Source: Streptomyces sp. NRRL F-5123
GTDB taxonomy: Bacteria > Actinomycetota > Actinomycetes > Streptomycetales > Streptomycetaceae
NCBI RefSeq assembly: GCF_000721495.1
Contig: NZ_JOHY01000004.1
Span: 161,824 to 225,823 of the forward strand
DNA: 64,000 nucleotides
Direction of reading: 5' to 3'
Positions within the stretch are counted from its first letter, which is position 1; each line of letters opens with the position of its first letter. Shown piece after piece: positions 1 through 8,973 of this stretch. Below the pieces are notes generated by a model, which searched no databases, was not told the DNA's origin, and saw nothing but the letters and a program-made list of their open reading frames with translations. Both the position numbers and the translations under genes were made by a program.

Positions 1-2
1 AG

Positions 3-1148
3 GGCAGCGGGTCGGTGATCGGCGGCAAGGTCGCGCTGCGCCTGGACCCCGATCTGCTGGCCCGGCTCGCCCGGCACCTCGACGTCGTGCTGGTGTCGGC
101 CACCAACGGCAAGACCACCACCACCCGGCTGCTCGCCGAGGCGCTGCGGGCCGGCGGCCCGGTCGTCTCCAACGCGCTGGGCGCCAACATGCCGGCCGGC
201 ATCACCTCCGCGCTGGCCGGCGGCTCCGACGCCCGCTTCGGCGTGATCGAGGTGGACGAGAAGTACCTGGCCGGTGTCGCGCGGGACGTCGCGCCCAAGG
301 CCATCGCTCTGCTGAACCTCTCCCGCGACCAGCTCGACCGGGCCGCCGAGACGCGGATGCTCGCCGAGAAGTGGCGCGAGGGCCTGGCCGGGTCCGAGGC
401 CGTCGTCGTCGCCAACGCCGACGACCCGCTGGTCACCTGGGCCGCCTCCTCCAGCCCCACGGTGGTGTGGGTCGCGGCCGGCCAGTCCTGGAAGGACGAC
501 GCCTGGTCCTGCCCCTCGTGCGGCGGGGTGCTCCAGCGCCCCGGCGACGACTGGTACTGCGGCGAGTGCGGCTTCCGCCGCCCCACCCCGACGTGGGCGC
601 TGTCCGGCGACCACGTCGTCGACCCGTACGGCGTCGCCTGGCCGATCCACCTGCAACTGCCGGGCCGGGCCAACAAGTCCAACGCGGCCGTCTCCGCGGC
701 CGTCGCAGCGACCTTCGGCATCGACCCCAAGGTCGCGCTGGAGCGGATGTACAAGGTGCAGGCGGTCGCGGGGCGCTACGACGTGGTGAGCTTCCAGGGC
801 CGCGACCTGCGGCTGCTGCTCGCGAAGAACCCGGCGGGCTGGCTGGAGACGTTCTCCCTCATCGACGCCCCGCCGACCCCGGTGATCCTGTCGGTCAACG
901 CGCGCGGCGCGGACGGCACCGACACCTCGTGGCTGTGGGACGTGGACTACACCCGGCTGTCCGGGCACCCGATCATGGTGATCGGCGACCGGAAGCTGGA
1001 CCTCGCGGTGCGCCTGGAGGTGGCGAACCAGCAGTTCACGGTCTGCGCGGACCTCGACGAGGCGGTCAGGACCGCCCCGCCCGGCCGGATCGAGGCCATC
1101 GCCAACTACACCGCCTTCCAGGACCTGCGCCGCCGCGTCGGCAACTGA
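3..1148 (+). CDS. murT: Lipid II isoglutaminyl synthase subunit MurT (5' end outside window)
   Basis: Mur-ligase-like subunit of MurT-GatD, the ATP-dependent complex that amidates the D-Glu alpha-carboxyl of lipid II at the inner membrane face. The frame is open to the window edge (codons for G-S-G-S-V precede the first visible GTG at 15), so the real start lies upstream. Visible are the Mur P-loop SATNGKTTTT near codon 33, the four-cysteine ribbon that distinguishes MurT from other Mur ligases (CPSC near codon 166, CGEC near 182), and the C-terminal DUF1727-type domain. gatD follows 35 bp downstream, the usual two-gene operon. The family is clear; only the N-terminus is missing. Confidence 0.93.
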   Translation, partial: GSGSVIGGKVALRLDPDLLARLARHLDVVLVSATNGKTTTTRLLAEALRAGGPVVSNALGANMPAGITSALAGGSDARFGVIEVDEKYLAGVARDVAPKAIALLNLSRDQLDRAAETRMLAEKWREGLAGSEAVVVANADDPLVTWAASSSPTVVWVAAGQSWKDDAWSCPSCGGVLQRPGDDWYCGECGFRRPTPTWALSGDHVVDPYGVAWPIHLQLPGRANKSNAAVSAAVAATFGIDPKVALERMYKVQAVAGRYDVVSFQGRDLRLLLAKNPAGWLETFSLIDAPPTPVILSVNARGADGTDTSWLWDVDYTRLSGHPIMVIGDRKLDLAVRLEVANQQFTVCADLDEAVRTAPPGRIEAIANYTAFQDLRRRVGN

Positions 1149-1183
1149 CCCGGGCCGTCAAGGACCGTCAAGGAGATACCCCA

Positions 1184-1915
1184 ATGAGTGAGTCCAGCCT
1201 GCGCCTGGTGTGGGTGTACCCCGATCTGCTGAGCACCTACGGCGACCAGGGCAACGCCCTGGTGGTGGAGCGCCGGGCGCTCCAGCGCCGGGTCCCGGTG
1301 ACCCGGGTGGACGTCCGCTCCGACCAGGCCGTCCCCACCTCCGGCGACATCTACCTGATCGGCGGCGGCGAGGACCGCCCGCAGCGGCTCGCGGCCGAGC
1401 GGCTGCGCCGCGACGGCGGACTCAACCGCGCGGTGTCCAACGGCGCGATCGTCTTCTCGGTGTGCGCGGGCTACCAGATCCTCGGCCACGAGTTCGTCAA
1501 CGACCTCGGCCGCCCCGAGCCGGGCCTGGGCCTGCTGGACGTGGTGAGCACCCGCGGCGAGGGCGCCCGCTGCGTCGGCGACGTGCTGGCGGACATCGAC
1601 CCGCAGCTCGGCCTGCCGCCGCTCACCGGCTTCGAGAACCACCAGGGCGTCACCCACCTCGGCCCGACCGCCCGCCCGCTCGCGCGGGTGCGGATCGGCC
1701 GCGGCAACGGCACCGGGGACGGCACCGAGGGCGCCTTCAACGACACCGTCTTCGGCACGTACATGCACGGCCCGGTGATGGCCCGCAACCCGCACATCGC
1801 CGACATGCTGATCAAGCTGGCGCTGGACGTCAACGCGCTGCCGCCGGCCGACGACCGGTGGTACGACGCGCTGCGGGCCGAGCGCATCGCGGCCGCGGAG
1901 CAGCAGCCCGCGTGA
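1184..1915 (+). CDS. gatD: Lipid II isoglutaminyl synthase glutaminase subunit GatD
   Basis: Class I glutamine amidotransferase-like protein of 243 aa that releases ammonia from glutamine for MurT. The nucleophile Cys sits in VCAGYQILG (about residue 94) and the catalytic His in TYMHGP (about 192). The opening LVWVYPDLLSTYGDQGN is typical of the GatD/CobB-like family. ATG at 1184 has AAGGAG at 1170-1175 about 8 nt upstream. An open frame extends much further upstream, but it is a shadow of murT. Co-transcription with murT is inferred from the 35-bp gap. Confidence 0.93.
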   Translation: MSESSLRLVWVYPDLLSTYGDQGNALVVERRALQRRVPVTRVDVRSDQAVPTSGDIYLIGGGEDRPQRLAAERLRRDGGLNRAVSNGAIVFSVCAGYQILGHEFVNDLGRPEPGLGLLDVVSTRGEGARCVGDVLADIDPQLGLPPLTGFENHQGVTHLGPTARPLARVRIGRGNGTGDGTEGAFNDTVFGTYMHGPVMARNPHIADMLIKLALDVNALPPADDRWYDALRAERIAAAEQQPA

Positions 1916-2116
1916 GCCCGCGGGCCCGCCGTCCGCGCCCCGGGCGAGCGCCGACGGCAAGCCGCCGGCAAACGTCTCCCCAGCGTTCGGTCAATCGTCA
2001 GGTGTCCGCAGTGCGGTCGCCGTGGAGGGCACGCTACGGGGATCGGTAAGCTTGCCGTGATCCATCCGGACGACGTGGTCCGGCCGTCCCGACGAGTCGC
2101 GGGAGTAACGAGAGCA

Positions 2117-3142
2117 ATGCGTATTGGTGTGCTGACCAGCGGCGGCGACTGCCCCGGGCTGAACGCCGTCATCCGGTCCGTCGTGCACCGCGCCGTCGTG
2201 GACCACAATGACGAGGTCATCGGCTTCCACGACGGGTGGAAGGGCCTGCTCGAGTGCGATTACCGCAAGCTCGACCTGGACGCCGTGAGCGGCATCCTGG
2301 CGCGCGGCGGCACCATCCTCGGCTCCTCCCGCGTGCAGCCCGCGCATCTGCGCGGCGGCGTGGAGACGGCCCGCGGCCATGTCACCGACCTGGGCCTCGA
2401 CGCGATCATCCCGATCGGCGGCGAGGGCACCCTCAAGGCGGCCCGGCTGCTGTCGGACGCGGGCCTGCCGATCGTCGGGGTGCCCAAGACGATCGACAAC
2501 GACATCGCCTCGACGGACGTCACCTTCGGCTTCGACACCGCCGTGACGGTGGCCACCGAGGCGCTGGACCGGCTCAAGACCACCGCCGAGTCGCACCAGC
2601 GGGTGCTGATCGTCGAGGTCATGGGCCGGCACACCGGCTGGATCGCGCTGCACTCCGGCATGGCCGCGGGCGCGCACGCGATCGTGGTGCCCGAGCGGCC
2701 CTTCGACATCGCGGAACTGGCCGCGGTGGTCGGCAAGCGCTTCGAGGCGGGCAAGAAGTTCGCCATAGTGGTCGTCTCCGAGGGCGCCAAGCCGCGCGAG
2801 GGCACGATGGACTTCAGCGCCGGCGCCACCGACGTCTACGGCCACGAGCGCTTCACCGGCGTCGCCAACCAGCTCTCCGTCGAGCTGGAGGAGCGGCTCG
2901 GCAAGGAGGCCCGGCCGGTCATCCTGGGCCACGTGCAGCGCGGCGGTACCCCGACGGCGTACGACAGGGTGCTGGCGACGCGCTTCGGCTGGCACGCCGT
3001 GGAGGCCGTGCACAGCGGACAGTTCGGCATGATGACCGCGCTGCGCGGCACCGACATCACGCTGGTGCCGCTGGCGGAGGCGGTGCAGCACCTCAAGACG
3101 GTGCCCGCCGAGCGCTACACCGAGGCCGAGTGCGTCCTGTGA
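2117..3142 (+). CDS. pfkA: 6-phosphofructokinase
   Basis: Phosphorylates fructose 6-phosphate to fructose 1,6-bisphosphate in glycolysis. It is 341 aa, the normal actinomycete length. The N-terminus MRIGVLTSGGDCPGLNA carries the first nucleotide-binding loop; GGEGT, PKTIDND and MGRHTGW are the core PFK motifs. Gly after the acidic residue in GGEGT (as in ATP-dependent enzymes) combined with Lys in PKTIDND (as in PPi-dependent ones) is the mixed signature of actinomycete group III PFKs. Start chosen at ATG 2117, where family homology begins; an in-frame GTG at 2057 would add 20 unrelated residues. A strong hairpin follows the stop. Confidence 0.95.
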   Translation: MRIGVLTSGGDCPGLNAVIRSVVHRAVVDHNDEVIGFHDGWKGLLECDYRKLDLDAVSGILARGGTILGSSRVQPAHLRGGVETARGHVTDLGLDAIIPIGGEGTLKAARLLSDAGLPIVGVPKTIDNDIASTDVTFGFDTAVTVATEALDRLKTTAESHQRVLIVEVMGRHTGWIALHSGMAAGAHAIVVPERPFDIAELAAVVGKRFEAGKKFAIVVVSEGAKPREGTMDFSAGATDVYGHERFTGVANQLSVELEERLGKEARPVILGHVQRGGTPTAYDRVLATRFGWHAVEAVHSGQFGMMTALRGTDITLVPLAEAVQHLKTVPAERYTEAECVL

Positions 3143-3170
3143 CGCGCTGAGCCGCGACGACGACCGCGGT

Positions 3171-3202
3171 CCGCCCCCGCCCGGAGTGCCGGGCGGGGGC
3201 GG
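3171..3202 (+). terminator. Intrinsic-type terminator after pfkA
   Basis: Perfect 14-bp inverted repeat (3171-3184 and 3189-3202) with a 4-nt loop AGTG, followed by TTCTA rather than a long T run. It lies 29 nt after the pfkA stop and before ctaG. GC-rich stems with short T runs are usual in streptomycetes. Confidence 0.75.
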
Positions 3203-3270
3203 TTCTACTCTGGAGCGGGCACATCGGTCGAATCGGCCGGCTGCCGATCGGCGCGACGGAGGAGTGACGG

Positions 3271-4227
3271 ATGGACCACGGTGGGCACGGCATGCACATG
3301 GACCTGCCGCCGTTCACCCTCGGCCGGGGGCTCGCCGTCACCGGCGGCGATCCGTACTTCGCCGCCGGCTGCGCGCTCGCGCTGGTGCTCTACGGCTGGG
3401 CGGTGCTGCGCCTGCGGCGGCGCGGCGACGCGTGGGCGGTGGGCCGTACGGTCTCCTTCGCCCTCGGGGTGCTGACGATCGCCGCCACGATGTGCACCCG
3501 GCTCGACGACTACGGCATGGTCATGTTCAGCGTGCACATGGTGCAGCACATGATCCTCAGCATGCTCTCCCCGATCCTGCTGCTGCTCGGCGCGCCCGTC
3601 ACGCTGGCGCTGCGCGCGCTGCCGACCGCCGGCCGCGGCCGTACCGGCCCGCGCGAGCTGCTGGTCAAGCTGCTGCACAGCCGCTACGTGCGGGTGGTGT
3701 CGCACCCGGCGTTCACCATCCCGCTGTTCGTCGCGAGCCTGTACGCGCTGTACTTCTCGCCGCTGTTCGACTCGCTGATGCGGCACAGCCTCGGGCACAC
3801 CGCGATGATGGTGCACTTCCTCGCGGTGGGGCTGCTCTTCTTCTGGCCGATCATGGGCGTCGACCCCGGGCCGCACCGGCCGGGCTACGTGATGCGGATG
3901 CTGGAGCTGTTCGCCGGGATGCCCTTCCACGCCTTCTTCGGCATCGCGGTGATGATGGCGAGCGAGCCGCTGGTGAGCACCTTCGAGCACCCCGCGGCCT
4001 CGCTCGGCATCGACCCGCTGGACGACCAGACGGCGGCCGGCGGCATCGCGTGGGCCTTCAGCGAGATCCCCTCGGTCGTGGTGCTCATCGCGCTGCTCAT
4101 CCAGTGGTACACGTCCGAGCAGCGGCAGGCCCGGCGCAAGGACCGCGCCGCGGACCGGGACGGCGACGCCGAACTGGTCGCGTACAACGCCTACCTGGCC
4201 TCGCTGGAGTCGCGCGGCCGCGGCTGA
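3271..4227 (+). CDS. CtaG/caa3-type cytochrome c oxidase assembly membrane protein
   Basis: Polytopic membrane protein of 318 aa. The Met/His-rich start (MDHGGHGMHM) could bind copper. About seven hydrophobic segments follow, with the family-typical stretch FSVHMVQHMILSMLSP near residue 90 and paired histidines in later helices. Bacillus-type CtaG proteins support assembly of the CuA/haem-copper oxidase; copper handling here is inferred from the family. ATG 3271 is preceded by GGAGG about 8 nt away. It stands alone between the pfkA terminator and a decayed regulator, with no oxidase genes adjacent. Confidence 0.85.
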   Translation: MDHGGHGMHMDLPPFTLGRGLAVTGGDPYFAAGCALALVLYGWAVLRLRRRGDAWAVGRTVSFALGVLTIAATMCTRLDDYGMVMFSVHMVQHMILSMLSPILLLLGAPVTLALRALPTAGRGRTGPRELLVKLLHSRYVRVVSHPAFTIPLFVASLYALYFSPLFDSLMRHSLGHTAMMVHFLAVGLLFFWPIMGVDPGPHRPGYVMRMLELFAGMPFHAFFGIAVMMASEPLVSTFEHPAASLGIDPLDDQTAAGGIAWAFSEIPSVVVLIALLIQWYTSEQRQARRKDRAADRDGDAELVAYNAYLASLESRGRG

Positions 4228-4238
4228 GCGCCGCTCCC

Positions 4239-4273
4239 GCCGGGGGCCGCGGCTCCGGTCCCCCTCCCCCGGC
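4239..4273 (+). terminator. Possible terminator after ctaG
   Basis: 8-bp inverted repeat GCCGGGGG (4239-4246) / CCCCCGGC (4266-4273), 12 nt after the ctaG stop, with a 19-nt loop and no T run. Weak on its own. Confidence 0.35.
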
Positions 4274-4745
4274 CCGGCTCGGGGCGCCGGGAGGTGGGCC
4301 GCCAGGCCGGTGACCATCAGGTCGAGGCCGAACTCGAAGCGCGCGTCGCCGGCGTCGCGGGCCGGCTCCGCGGCCGTGCCGGTGAGCACGGGGGAAGCGC
4401 TCGGGCGGCAGGGCTCCGAAGAAGTCCGCCGTCCGCGTGGCGATCTCCGGGCCCGAGCCGCCGCTCCTCGCGTGGTGGACGCGGCTCGCCTCCTCCGCGG
4501 CGGCGCCCGTGACGTACAGGCTCAGCGCGTCCACGGCGTACGCGCACACCTGCTCGGGCAGTCCGGCGGCGGGGATCGCGAGCATCCCCTCGCTGATCAC
4601 GGTGACGCCCCCGCCGCTGGGCACGCCGATCTCCGGGAGCGGCCGGGCGAGGTCGCCGTGGGCGACGAGGGCGCGGCGGGAGGCCCGCATCACGTCCTTG
4701 TTCTGCTCGCTCCACTGCCGCGGGTCGGTGGCGGGCGGCGGCCGC
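4245..4745 (-). pseudogene. Decayed TetR-family regulator (C-terminal ligand domain only, frameshifted)
   Basis: The minus strand encodes a recognisable TetR_C-type domain: it begins around DPRQWSEQNKDVMRASRRAL, passes MLAIPAAGLPEQV and ALSLYVTGAAAEEA, and reaches DFFGALPPERFP. The frame then breaks at a run of five G on the plus strand (4390-4394). One base fewer restores the expected continuation FPVLTGTAAEPARDAGDARF and FEFGLDLMVTGLAAHLP. No N-terminal HTH lies upstream, where the plsC promoter region begins. The gene therefore lacks its DNA-binding domain and carries at least one frameshift. A sequencing error could explain the frameshift but not the missing HTH. Confidence 0.7.
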
Positions 4746-4848
4746 GCTGGTCGGTACGGGCGCGCGGGCACTACTCTGCCGGGGCGCCGGGTGGACCGGC
4801 CGTGCGGGGCCGGGAGCGCCGGGACCGCCGTCCAGGGGGAGGCTGCCC

Positions 4849-5571
4849 GTGTTCTACCGGGTGCTCAAGTACGTCGTTCTCGGGCCCTTGCTGCGGATGT
4901 TCTTCCGGCCCCGTATCGAGGGCGCGGAGAACATCCCGGAGACCGGTGCGGCCGTCGTCGCCGGCAACCACCTCTCCTTCTCCGACCACTTCGTGATGCC
5001 CGCGATCCTGCCGCGCCGGATCACCTTCCTGGCCAAGGCCGAGTACTTCACCGGGCCCGGCCTCAAGGGCCGGCTGACGGCGGCCTTCTTCCGCGGGGTG
5101 GGCCAGATCCCGGTGGACCGCTCCGGCGGCAGCGCCTCGCAGTCCGCGATCGACGCGGCGCTCGGCGTGCTGCGCCGCGGCGAGCTGCTCGGCATCTATC
5201 CCGAGGGCACCCGCTCCCACGACGGGCGGCTCTACCGCGGCCGCACGGGCGTCGCGGTGATGGCGCTGCGGGCCCGCGCGAAGGTGGTGCCGTGCGCCAT
5301 GATCGGCACCTTCGAGCTCCAGCCGCCCGGCCGCAAGCTGCCGCGCCTGGGCCGGGTGACCATCCGCTTCGGCGAGCCGCTGGACTTCAGCCGCTTCTAC
5401 GGCATGGAGGGCGAGCGGCACGTGGTGCGGGCGGTCACCGACGAGATCATGTACGCGATCATGGAGCTGTCCGGGCAGGAGTACGTCGACCGCTACGCGG
5501 GCGAGGTCAAGGCGGAGATGCAGGCGCAGAAGGGCTCCGGCTCCCGGCTGCGCCGCGGTTCCGGCTCCTGA
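4849..5571 (+). CDS. 1-acyl-sn-glycerol-3-phosphate acyltransferase (PlsC family)
   Basis: Membrane-associated acyltransferase of 240 aa, expected to transfer an acyl chain to lysophosphatidate or a similar lipid. Motif I is NHLSFSD (His and Asp catalytic, about residues 43-48) and motif III is YPEGTRS (about 121). The N-terminus has a short hydrophobic stretch (VLKYVVLGPLLRMFF). Start is GTG 4849 with GGGGGAGG about 6 nt upstream. Substrate specificity cannot be read from sequence; these paralogues are numerous in streptomycetes. Confidence 0.85.
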   Translation: MFYRVLKYVVLGPLLRMFFRPRIEGAENIPETGAAVVAGNHLSFSDHFVMPAILPRRITFLAKAEYFTGPGLKGRLTAAFFRGVGQIPVDRSGGSASQSAIDAALGVLRRGELLGIYPEGTRSHDGRLYRGRTGVAVMALRARAKVVPCAMIGTFELQPPGRKLPRLGRVTIRFGEPLDFSRFYGMEGERHVVRAVTDEIMYAIMELSGQEYVDRYAGEVKAEMQAQKGSGSRLRRGSGS

Positions 5572-5691
5572 CCGCGCGGGCCGCCGGACCGACGGCCTGA
5601 CGGGCCCGCGGACCGGCCGTCCGACGGGCCGTCAGCCGGCCTCGAATTCCGGTTCGCGCGACGGCACCCCGTCCCCGTAGGGTCAGGACCC

Positions 5692-6522
5692 GTGAGCGCA
5701 CGACTGCGGAACATCGCGATGGAGAACCAGCGGTTCGTCGAGGAGGGCGGCTACCCCGGCCCCGGCGGACGGTGGGTCGGCCTCGGCGCCGTCGAGGCCG
5801 CCGCGGAGGGCACCCGGATGTTCGGCCCCGAGCCGGTCCCCGTGCCCGAAACGGCGCCCGGCCCCGGCGCGCACTGCACGGTCACCGGCGAGGACAGCCT
5901 GGCGGCCGCGCACCGGCTGGTCACGGCGGGCGGCGGGCCCGTGGCCGTACTGAGCTTCGCCTCCGCGCGCAATCCGGGCGGCGGCTACGTCAACGGGGCG
6001 CAGGCGCAGGAGGAGGCGCTGTGCCGGGCCTCGGCGCTCTACAGCTGCCTGCTGCGCGCACCCGGCTACTACGCCCACCACCGGGCGCACCGCGATCCGT
6101 TCTACTCGCACCGCGTCATCCACTCCCCCGCCGTGCCGGTCTTCCGCGACGCACGCGGCGCGCTGCTGGACGAGCCGTGGGCGGTCGGCTTCCTCACCTC
6201 TCCCGCGCCCAACGCCGGGGTCATCGCGCGCACCCTGCCGGAGCGCACGGGCGAGATAGGCCCCGCCCTCGACACGCGCGCCGAGCGGGTGCTGGAGGTG
6301 GCCGTCGCCCAGGGCTACCGCCGGCTGGTGCTGGGCGCGTGGGGCTGCGGCGTCTTCGCCAACGACCCGGCGCGGGTGGCGGCGGCCTTCGCCGTCCTGC
6401 TGCGGCCGGGCGGGCGCTTCGCGCGGGCGGTCGACGAGGCCGTCTTCGCGGTCCTCGACCGCCGCCCTGACTCCCCCACCCGGGCTGCCTTCGCCGCAGC
6501 CTTCGGCGCCGCACGGGTCTGA
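5692..6522 (+). CDS. Bacterial-type poly(ADP-ribose) glycohydrolase (TIGR02452/DUF2263)
   Basis: Macrodomain-type hydrolase of 276 aa. The PARG signature GGG-X(6-8)-QEE is present as GGGYVNGAQAQEE (about residues 100-112), preceded by SFASARNPGGGY. The invariant HSPAVPVFRD and TSPAPNAG motifs of the family follow. Characterised bacterial PARGs, first solved from Thermomonospora, release ADP-ribose from poly(ADP-ribose) chains; that activity is inferred here. Start GTG 5692 gives the conserved ARLRNIAMENQRF opening. The YbaK-family gene 50 bp downstream may be co-transcribed. Confidence 0.88.
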   Translation: MSARLRNIAMENQRFVEEGGYPGPGGRWVGLGAVEAAAEGTRMFGPEPVPVPETAPGPGAHCTVTGEDSLAAAHRLVTAGGGPVAVLSFASARNPGGGYVNGAQAQEEALCRASALYSCLLRAPGYYAHHRAHRDPFYSHRVIHSPAVPVFRDARGALLDEPWAVGFLTSPAPNAGVIARTLPERTGEIGPALDTRAERVLEVAVAQGYRRLVLGAWGCGVFANDPARVAAAFAVLLRPGGRFARAVDEAVFAVLDRRPDSPTRAAFAAAFGAARV

Positions 6523-6571
6523 ACCCCCGTCACCGCACCCCACTGCCCCGATCAGCGAAACACAGGCGGTC

Positions 6572-7105
6572 ATGAGCGACATCCAGGAAACCCCGGAAAC
6601 CGTGCAGCCGGCGCCGCAGCCGGACGACCACGCCACCTACCACCGGCTCGTCGCGCTCCTCGACGCGCAGGGCGCCGACTACCGGATCGTCGAGCACGCG
6701 CCTGAGGGCGTGACCGAACTGGTCAGCGAGCTGCGCGGGAACACCCTCGCGCAGGCGGCGAAGTGCATCGTGGTGATGGTCAAGGTCGGCAAGAAGACCA
6801 CGCGCTACGTGCTCGCGGTGGTGCCCGGCGACAAGCGGGTGGACCTCGGCGCGGTCAAGGCGCTGCTGTCCGGCACCTACGTCTCCTTCGCCTCCCGCGA
6901 CATCGCCGAGCGGCTGGCGGGCAGCGTGAGCGGCACCGTGCTGCCCTTCTCCTTCGACGAGAAGCTGGAGCTGGTCGTCGACCCGGGGCTGCTGGAGCAC
7001 GACACGCTCTACTTCAACGCCGCCCGCCTGGACCGCTCGCTCGCGCTCTCGGCGAAGGACTACGTGCGGATCGCCGCGCCCCGCACCGAGGCCATCGCGC
7101 TCTGA
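6572..7105 (+). CDS. YbaK/prolyl-tRNA synthetase-associated domain protein
   Basis: Protein of 177 aa with a single YbaK-type domain from about residue 25. The family hydrolyses mischarged aminoacyl-tRNAs (for example Cys- or Ala-tRNAPro), acting in trans to the synthetase. The Lys expected in the core is present in AAKCIVVMVK near residue 67. The first 22 residues are an acidic/Pro-rich tail of unknown use. It follows the PARG gene by 50 bp on the same strand. A second, more distant family member lies at 52172-52702. Confidence 0.82.
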   Translation: MSDIQETPETVQPAPQPDDHATYHRLVALLDAQGADYRIVEHAPEGVTELVSELRGNTLAQAAKCIVVMVKVGKKTTRYVLAVVPGDKRVDLGAVKALLSGTYVSFASRDIAERLAGSVSGTVLPFSFDEKLELVVDPGLLEHDTLYFNAARLDRSLALSAKDYVRIAAPRTEAIAL

Positions 7106-7196
7106 CCGCCCCGGGCACACCGCGGGCCGCCGCCCGCACCCGCCGGTGAGCGGGGCGCGGCCGGCGGCCCGGTAACGGCCGTACGGGGTGCGCGGG

Positions 7197-8783
7197 TTAC
7201 GGCACCGGGGTGGCGTGCGGTCCGCACACCACGTCCTGCGGGTCCAGCGTGCCGTGCAGCAGGTAGTCGTCGACCCGGGAGTTGATGCACGGGTTGACGA
7301 GGTTGGTCACGCCGTGCGAGCCGGCGCCCTGCTCGGTGACCAGCCGCGATCCGGTGAGCCGGCGGTGCGTCTCCAGCGCGCCGGTGTACGGGGTGGCGGC
7401 GTCCCTGGTGCTCTGGACGATCAGCACGCCGGGCAGCCCGCGGTGCCCGCGGACGTCGACCGGGGTCTGCTGCTTGACCGGCCAGGTGGCGCACGGCAGG
7501 TTCATCCAGGCGTTGGACCAGGTCAGGAACGGGTACTGGGCGTTGAGCGCGGTGTTGTCCCGGTCCCACTTGTGCCAGCTGGTCGGCCACTGGGCGTCGG
7601 TGCACTCGACCGCGGTGTAGACGGCGTTGCCGTTCTCGCCGCTGGTGTTGCCCGCGGTGTCGGACGGGTCGGGGGCCGCCGCGTCCAGCATCGCCTGGGT
7701 GTCACCGCCCTCGTACGCGCTCCACACGCCGGCCACGGTCGCCCACGTGGAGTCGTAGTACGGCGCGTTCTGGAAGAAGCCCAGCAGCTCGTTGGGGCCG
7801 ACGACACCGCCGATCGGGTGCGCCTTGGCGGCCGCGCGCAGCGCCTCCCACTTCGACTCGACCTGGGCGACGGTGCTGCCCAGGTGGTAGACGGAGTCGT
7901 ACTTCGCGACCCAGGTCTCCCAGTCGTTCCACCGGCCCTCGAAGGCGATGTCCTGGTCCAGGTTGTTCCGGTACCAGATCTGGTCGCGCGACGGGTTGAC
8001 CACGCTGTCGATGATCATGCGGCGGACGTGCGTCGGGAAGAGCGTGGCGTAGACCGAGCCGAGGTAGGTGCCGTAGGACACCCCGAGGTAGTTGAGCTTG
8101 TCCTCGCGCAGCGCGGCCCGGATGACGTCCAGGTCGCGGGCGGTGTTCGGGGTGGTCATCTGGGAGAGCATCGCGGCGCCGGTCCGCTCCAGGCAGCCGG
8201 CCGCGTACTCGGCGGCGAGCTTGCGCTGGGCCTGCTTGTCGGCGTCGGTGTCGGGCACCGGGTCGGCCTTGGGCGCCTGGGCGTAGTCCGCCGGGTCCTC
8301 GCAGGAGATCGGAGCCGAGTGGCCGACACCGCGCGGGTCGAAGCCGACGAAGTCGTACGCCTTGGCCGTCTTGGTCCACAGCGCCGCCCCGGTGGCGAGC
8401 CGCACCGGGAAGCGCAGTCCGGAGCCGCCGGGGCCGCCCGGGTTGTAGATCAGCGAGCCCTGGTGCTCCGCCTTGGTGCCGGTGGCGACGGCACGGTCGA
8501 CCGCGAGCTTGATCGTGGCGCCGAACGGCTTGCGGTAGTCGACCGGCACGGTGACCCATCCGCACTGCACCGGGGTGGCGAGGCCCCAGCCGGCCGGGCA
8601 GTCCGCCCAGCTTATGCCGGTGCGCCGGGCGTTCGCGGCGGCGATCGCCACGCCGGCGGACTCCGGCACGGTCACCGCGGACTGCCGTCCGTGGTGGGCG
8701 GACCCTGCGGTCGCGGCCGGGGCCGCGGCGACGACTCCGGCGATCAGGGCGCCGGTGGAGACGAGCACGATGGTGCGTCTCAC
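7197..8783 (-). CDS. Secreted alpha/beta hydrolase, tripeptidyl-aminopeptidase type
   Basis: Predicted exported serine peptidase of 528 aa resembling Streptomyces Tap/SlpD/SlpE enzymes, which remove N-terminal tripeptides from extracellular proteins. It has an N-terminal signal peptide (MRRTIVLVSTGALIAGVVAA followed by Ala-rich cleavage region), an oxyanion region YNPGGPGGSG, nucleophile Ser in GVSYGT (about residue 234) and catalytic His in GAGSHGV (about 489). Start is GTG 8783, preceded by a GGGGGAG-type RBS. The 190 bp upstream separates it from ureD on the same strand. Cleavage specificity is inferred from the family. Confidence 0.88.
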   Translation of the reverse strand: MRRTIVLVSTGALIAGVVAAAPAATAGSAHHGRQSAVTVPESAGVAIAAANARRTGISWADCPAGWGLATPVQCGWVTVPVDYRKPFGATIKLAVDRAVATGTKAEHQGSLIYNPGGPGGSGLRFPVRLATGAALWTKTAKAYDFVGFDPRGVGHSAPISCEDPADYAQAPKADPVPDTDADKQAQRKLAAEYAAGCLERTGAAMLSQMTTPNTARDLDVIRAALREDKLNYLGVSYGTYLGSVYATLFPTHVRRMIIDSVVNPSRDQIWYRNNLDQDIAFEGRWNDWETWVAKYDSVYHLGSTVAQVESKWEALRAAAKAHPIGGVVGPNELLGFFQNAPYYDSTWATVAGVWSAYEGGDTQAMLDAAAPDPSDTAGNTSGENGNAVYTAVECTDAQWPTSWHKWDRDNTALNAQYPFLTWSNAWMNLPCATWPVKQQTPVDVRGHRGLPGVLIVQSTRDAATPYTGALETHRRLTGSRLVTEQGAGSHGVTNLVNPCINSRVDDYLLHGTLDPQDVVCGPHATPVP

Positions 8784-8973
8784 GTCGAAACTCCCCCTCT
8801 CCTGCGTGGCTTGTGGCCACGGTGATCACTGTGATCAGAAGCGAATCCTTTCCCCTGTGGAGCTGCTGTGAACAGGCCGGGCGAGTGATTCTTCATCAAA
8901 GCGTGATTTCCGCCCGGCAGGGTGCGGTCCGGACGGGTGACGGCACGTCACCGCCGGTCCGGGCCGGGCGCGT

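Noticed and set aside
371..1915. Open plus-strand frame spanning murT and gatD
   Set aside because: Its first 270 codons are Arg/Gly/Pro shadow of murT; only the part from ATG 1184 is gatD.
7188..8825. 545-codon plus-strand frame opposite the secreted peptidase
   Set aside because: Val/Gly/Arg-rich antisense shadow; the minus strand has signal peptide and catalytic motifs.
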